NCBI GenBank assembly: GCA_030148335.1 | Contig: JASBTQ010000015.1 | Location: 62,001 to 126,000 of the forward strand | Length of the DNA: 64,000 nt | From: Allomuricauda sp. | GTDB taxonomy: Bacteria > Bacteroidota > Bacteroidia > Flavobacteriales > Flavobacteriaceae | Reading direction: 5' to 3' | Shown: piece after piece, positions 61,315 to 64,000 of the stretch | Position numbering within the stretch: the stretch's first letter is position 1 | Layout: each line of letters begins with the position of its first letter | Notes under the pieces: model-generated | Told to the model about the DNA's origin: nothing | Database searches by the model: none | What the model saw: the letters and a program-made list of their open reading frames with translations, nothing else | Program-made: the position numbers and the translations under genes

Positions 61315-63540
61315 ATGAAACATCTTTTACCCAATTGCCTGCTGATTTTCTTGGTTTCTTTTTTGTTCTCATGCTCTTCTGATTCTGAAGAGCCCACGCC
61401 AGAACCTGACACCGTAGCACCTCAGGTCGATTTCAGTATAGCTGGCAGCCAAAGCTCCAACACAGACGTACCGATAGTGGTCAGCAACCAAATCGAAATA
61501 AGTATTGATGCGAAAGATTCAGGAGGGATAGCCAAGGTAGAGGCTTTCATTGATGACCAAAAAGTTGGAGAGGATACTTCAGCTCCATATCAAATTATTA
61601 TAGACGTTTCAAATTATACTTCAAAACAACCATCAACGAACAAGTTTACGGATTATATCCTCAAAGTAACAGTCACGGATACATCGGGCAATGAGACTTC
61701 CAAGAATCAGATCATCCACATTGACAACGAATTGCCTTCCGTCACGAACGTAACCTTGACCAACGGCCAAGTCATTGGCGGTGACACGAACACGGTTACT
61801 TTCAATGTATCGGACAATGAAGGACTGGCATCCACAGCAATTTATTTGAATGATGAGTTGCTTAGCGAGATTGTCAATGAATTGTATGAGGTGAATATAA
61901 ACACCTTAGATCTATCTGATGGGGAGAACAACTTCAAAATAGAAGCCACTGACCTAGCTGACAACAAAACAATACATGAGATTGTTTTTATTGCTGACAA
62001 CACAGGGCCGGAAATCACTTTGGAATCTTTGATGGAAAACCCAGTTGTGGATGAAACGCTTCTCTTGTCGCCAGAAATTGCCGATGAGTATTCTGTTATT
62101 GTTTCTGTGGAGTTTTTGATGGGAGAGGACTCGCAAACTATTATTGAAGGGCAGACAGCATACCAATGGGAATTGGATCCGGAAACATTTACCACAGGAT
62201 CCGCCAGTGTTTTCATCAAGGCCATTGACAACCTGAGCAATGAGACCATAGCCGAGTTTCCGATTGAAATCTTGAGAAGGTTGGTAACCATTAATATACC
62301 TGTTGATTTCTTCAACCCTCAAACGGCAAGACTATTTGTATTTGCTTCGGGAATGGATGGTCAGCTCTTGGACATCGAGCGTATTTATGATGACTCTACT
62401 ATCATCAAGCTCCAAACGGACCAAGAAACCAATGGCGATTTTGAATACATACTCACTTTTGCCGAATACATTACGGGTCCTTTTGGGAATGCAACCGAGT
62501 TGACCACTGTCCAGAACATAGTCCCTTCCACCTTACCTGAAATGAACTTGAAACTATATAAAAGGTTTTCGAACCAAGTGGAATCCTACATTCTGCAAAC
62601 AGAGAATTTTGATTTTAATGATCAGTTGGCAATAATAGGTGAAGGGAATGATTATTCAGGATTCTTTTATCATGATGAGAATGGTGCCACTGGAGAGGTC
62701 TATATAGAAAAATTGCTGAATGTTGATAATTCATTGCAATCCAATTCATTCTATCTTGCCTTAAATAATCTTACGATGAATGAATACTCCTATGCGTTGT
62801 TGGATTCCAATATATCCCCTGATTTGGTCATAACCCCTGATATGTTCACCTCACAAGGTGTTGACTACAGGTTTTATGAACCAATCATGAACGGACAGGC
62901 TTTTGAAAGCTCGACCATAACATTGCATGGATATTTTGACCAAGAAGAATTTGACAACAATATCTCCCATTTGATCCACAGTCATGGTTATGGTTATCTT
63001 CCAACAAATGGAATACCTTATTTTATAAGCGATGCTTTTACCAATTACAAATACAGTGTGCGGATAAATGACTATTTCACGGAAAGAACGGGAGAACCTG
63101 AAGCAAGTTTCACCCCGGTGGATTGGACCATCGATTACACTTTTTTGAACAATCAAATCGATATAACCAAGTCGGGGATCGGGCATACGGTCGGTAAAGT
63201 GTCCCTAGACACCGATGCTCCCGAAATCATCAATGGTTTGAATGTATCGTACAGATGGAATTTGGTTTTTGATAGTCAAGAAATGGATCAGGTGATTCTT
63301 CCCGAAATTCCAGAAGAAATCCAATCGTGGGGATTTTATACAATATATGAAAACAATAATTTAAAGGTTCAGCAAGTAGAGATAAGGGGCTATCAAGGTA
63401 TTACAGATTATGATGCATATCTTGGCAGTATAATAAGGGAAAGCAAATTTCCTTATACTGTTTCTCCAAAAATGGAATCTAAATTCAAATCATTGTCTCA
63501 GGGCTATTATTATAGGGCACCAAATTTTCTATTGGATTGA
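61315..63540 (+). CDS. Large lipoprotein with tandem Ig-like domains and unassigned C-terminal region
   Basis: Lipobox LFSC|SSDSEEP; repeats such as ISIDAKDSGGIAKVEAFIDDQKVGEDTSAPY and TFNVSDNEGLASTAIYLNDELL. Confidence 0.8.
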   Translation: MKHLLPNCLLIFLVSFLFSCSSDSEEPTPEPDTVAPQVDFSIAGSQSSNTDVPIVVSNQIEISIDAKDSGGIAKVEAFIDDQKVGEDTSAPYQIIIDVSNYTSKQPSTNKFTDYILKVTVTDTSGNETSKNQIIHIDNELPSVTNVTLTNGQVIGGDTNTVTFNVSDNEGLASTAIYLNDELLSEIVNELYEVNINTLDLSDGENNFKIEATDLADNKTIHEIVFIADNTGPEITLESLMENPVVDETLLLSPEIADEYSVIVSVEFLMGEDSQTIIEGQTAYQWELDPETFTTGSASVFIKAIDNLSNETIAEFPIEILRRLVTINIPVDFFNPQTARLFVFASGMDGQLLDIERIYDDSTIIKLQTDQETNGDFEYILTFAEYITGPFGNATELTTVQNIVPSTLPEMNLKLYKRFSNQVESYILQTENFDFNDQLAIIGEGNDYSGFFYHDENGATGEVYIEKLLNVDNSLQSNSFYLALNNLTMNEYSYALLDSNISPDLVITPDMFTSQGVDYRFYEPIMNGQAFESSTITLHGYFDQEEFDNNISHLIHSHGYGYLPTNGIPYFISDAFTNYKYSVRINDYFTERTGEPEASFTPVDWTIDYTFLNNQIDITKSGIGHTVGKVSLDTDAPEIINGLNVSYRWNLVFDSQEMDQVILPEIPEEIQSWGFYTIYENNNLKVQQVEIRGYQGITDYDAYLGSIIRESKFPYTVSPKMESKFKSLSQGYYYRAPNFLLD

Positions 63541-64000
63541 TTTATAGATCAAAACCCAATGGCTCACCGCGCCACCCAGCACAAAAAAGTGCCATATCAA
63601 ATGGTTGAAGGGTATCTTTTTCACCGCATAAAATAAGATGCCAATGGTGTAAAAGGCCCCTCCGATTCCAAGATAGAAAAGGCCTACGGATGACATATGC
63701 CCCATCAAATAAGGCAGATCGATGACGATGAGCCATCCCATCACCCCATAAAGCACCAAGGAAAAAACTTCAAACTTTCCCGTAAAGAATATTTTCAACA
63801 CCGTTCCGAACAGGGCAATGCCCCAAACCAGATAGAACAACAACCATCCCTTTGATGGCAACAACACGGTAAGGCATACCGGGGTATAGGTCCCTGCAAT
63901 CAGGTAATAAATACTAATATGGTCCAAGATCCGGAGCTTCTTTTTGAGTTTGGGGTTTTGTACGGCATGGTATATTGTAGAGGCCACAAACAACAATACG
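63529..64000 (-). CDS. Hemolysin III / TrhA (UPF0073) family membrane protein, truncated at window end
   Basis: STIYHAVQNPKLKKKLRILDHISIYYLIAGTYTPVCL. Confidence 0.92.
   Translation of the reverse strand, partial: VLLFVASTIYHAVQNPKLKKKLRILDHISIYYLIAGTYTPVCLTVLLPSKGWLLFYLVWGIALFGTVLKIFFTGKFEVFSLVLYGVMGWLIVIDLPYLMGHMSSVGLFYLGIGGAFYTIGILFYAVKKIPFNHLIWHFFVLGGAVSHWVLIYKSIQ

Overview
The 64 kb window is a densely coded chromosomal segment from a Bacteroidota member, most likely a marine Flavobacteriaceae. That placement is inferred from TonB-dependent receptors, DUF58/MoxR/SpoIIM and yidC-pyrG gene neighbourhoods, BshC, a TAnnTTTG-type promoter and lipoproteins with acidic post-Cys motifs. I support about 60 protein-coding genes. 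Most are housekeeping: lpd (partial), aroQ, xerD, type II NADH dehydrogenase, nudix, PPIase, mnmA, yidC, pyrG, guaA, bshC, rocD, rlmD and an RlmL-like methyltransferase. I saw no rRNA, tRNA, CRISPR array, prophage or IS transposase. Less ordinary content includes: (i) a two-gene cassette (51662-53919) of a YbjN/CesT-like protein and a leaderless trypsin-like protease fused to a zinc ribbon and a YbjN-like C-terminus; (ii) two paralogous sigma factor + membrane protein modules (7677-8819 and 36517-37752) whose membrane partners share the N-terminal motif E[LI]E[LE]LKxxWQxxE; (iii) a Phd/RelE-type toxin-antitoxin pair with nearby palindromes inserted inside a SpoIIM/DUF4129/DUF4350/MoxR/DUF58 operon; (iv) an AT-rich accessory islet around 34.7-36.5 kb with a perfect 27-nt palindrome and an orphan TM + zinc-ribbon protein; (v) divergent genes whose ATG codons overlap in a CATG; (vi) a five-LysM + periplasmic-binding-protein fusion in an overlapping guaA operon. 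No single item is proven to be a new system. The protease/YbjN cassette and the sigma/membrane modules are the best candidates. All product names come from reading the translations, without database searches.
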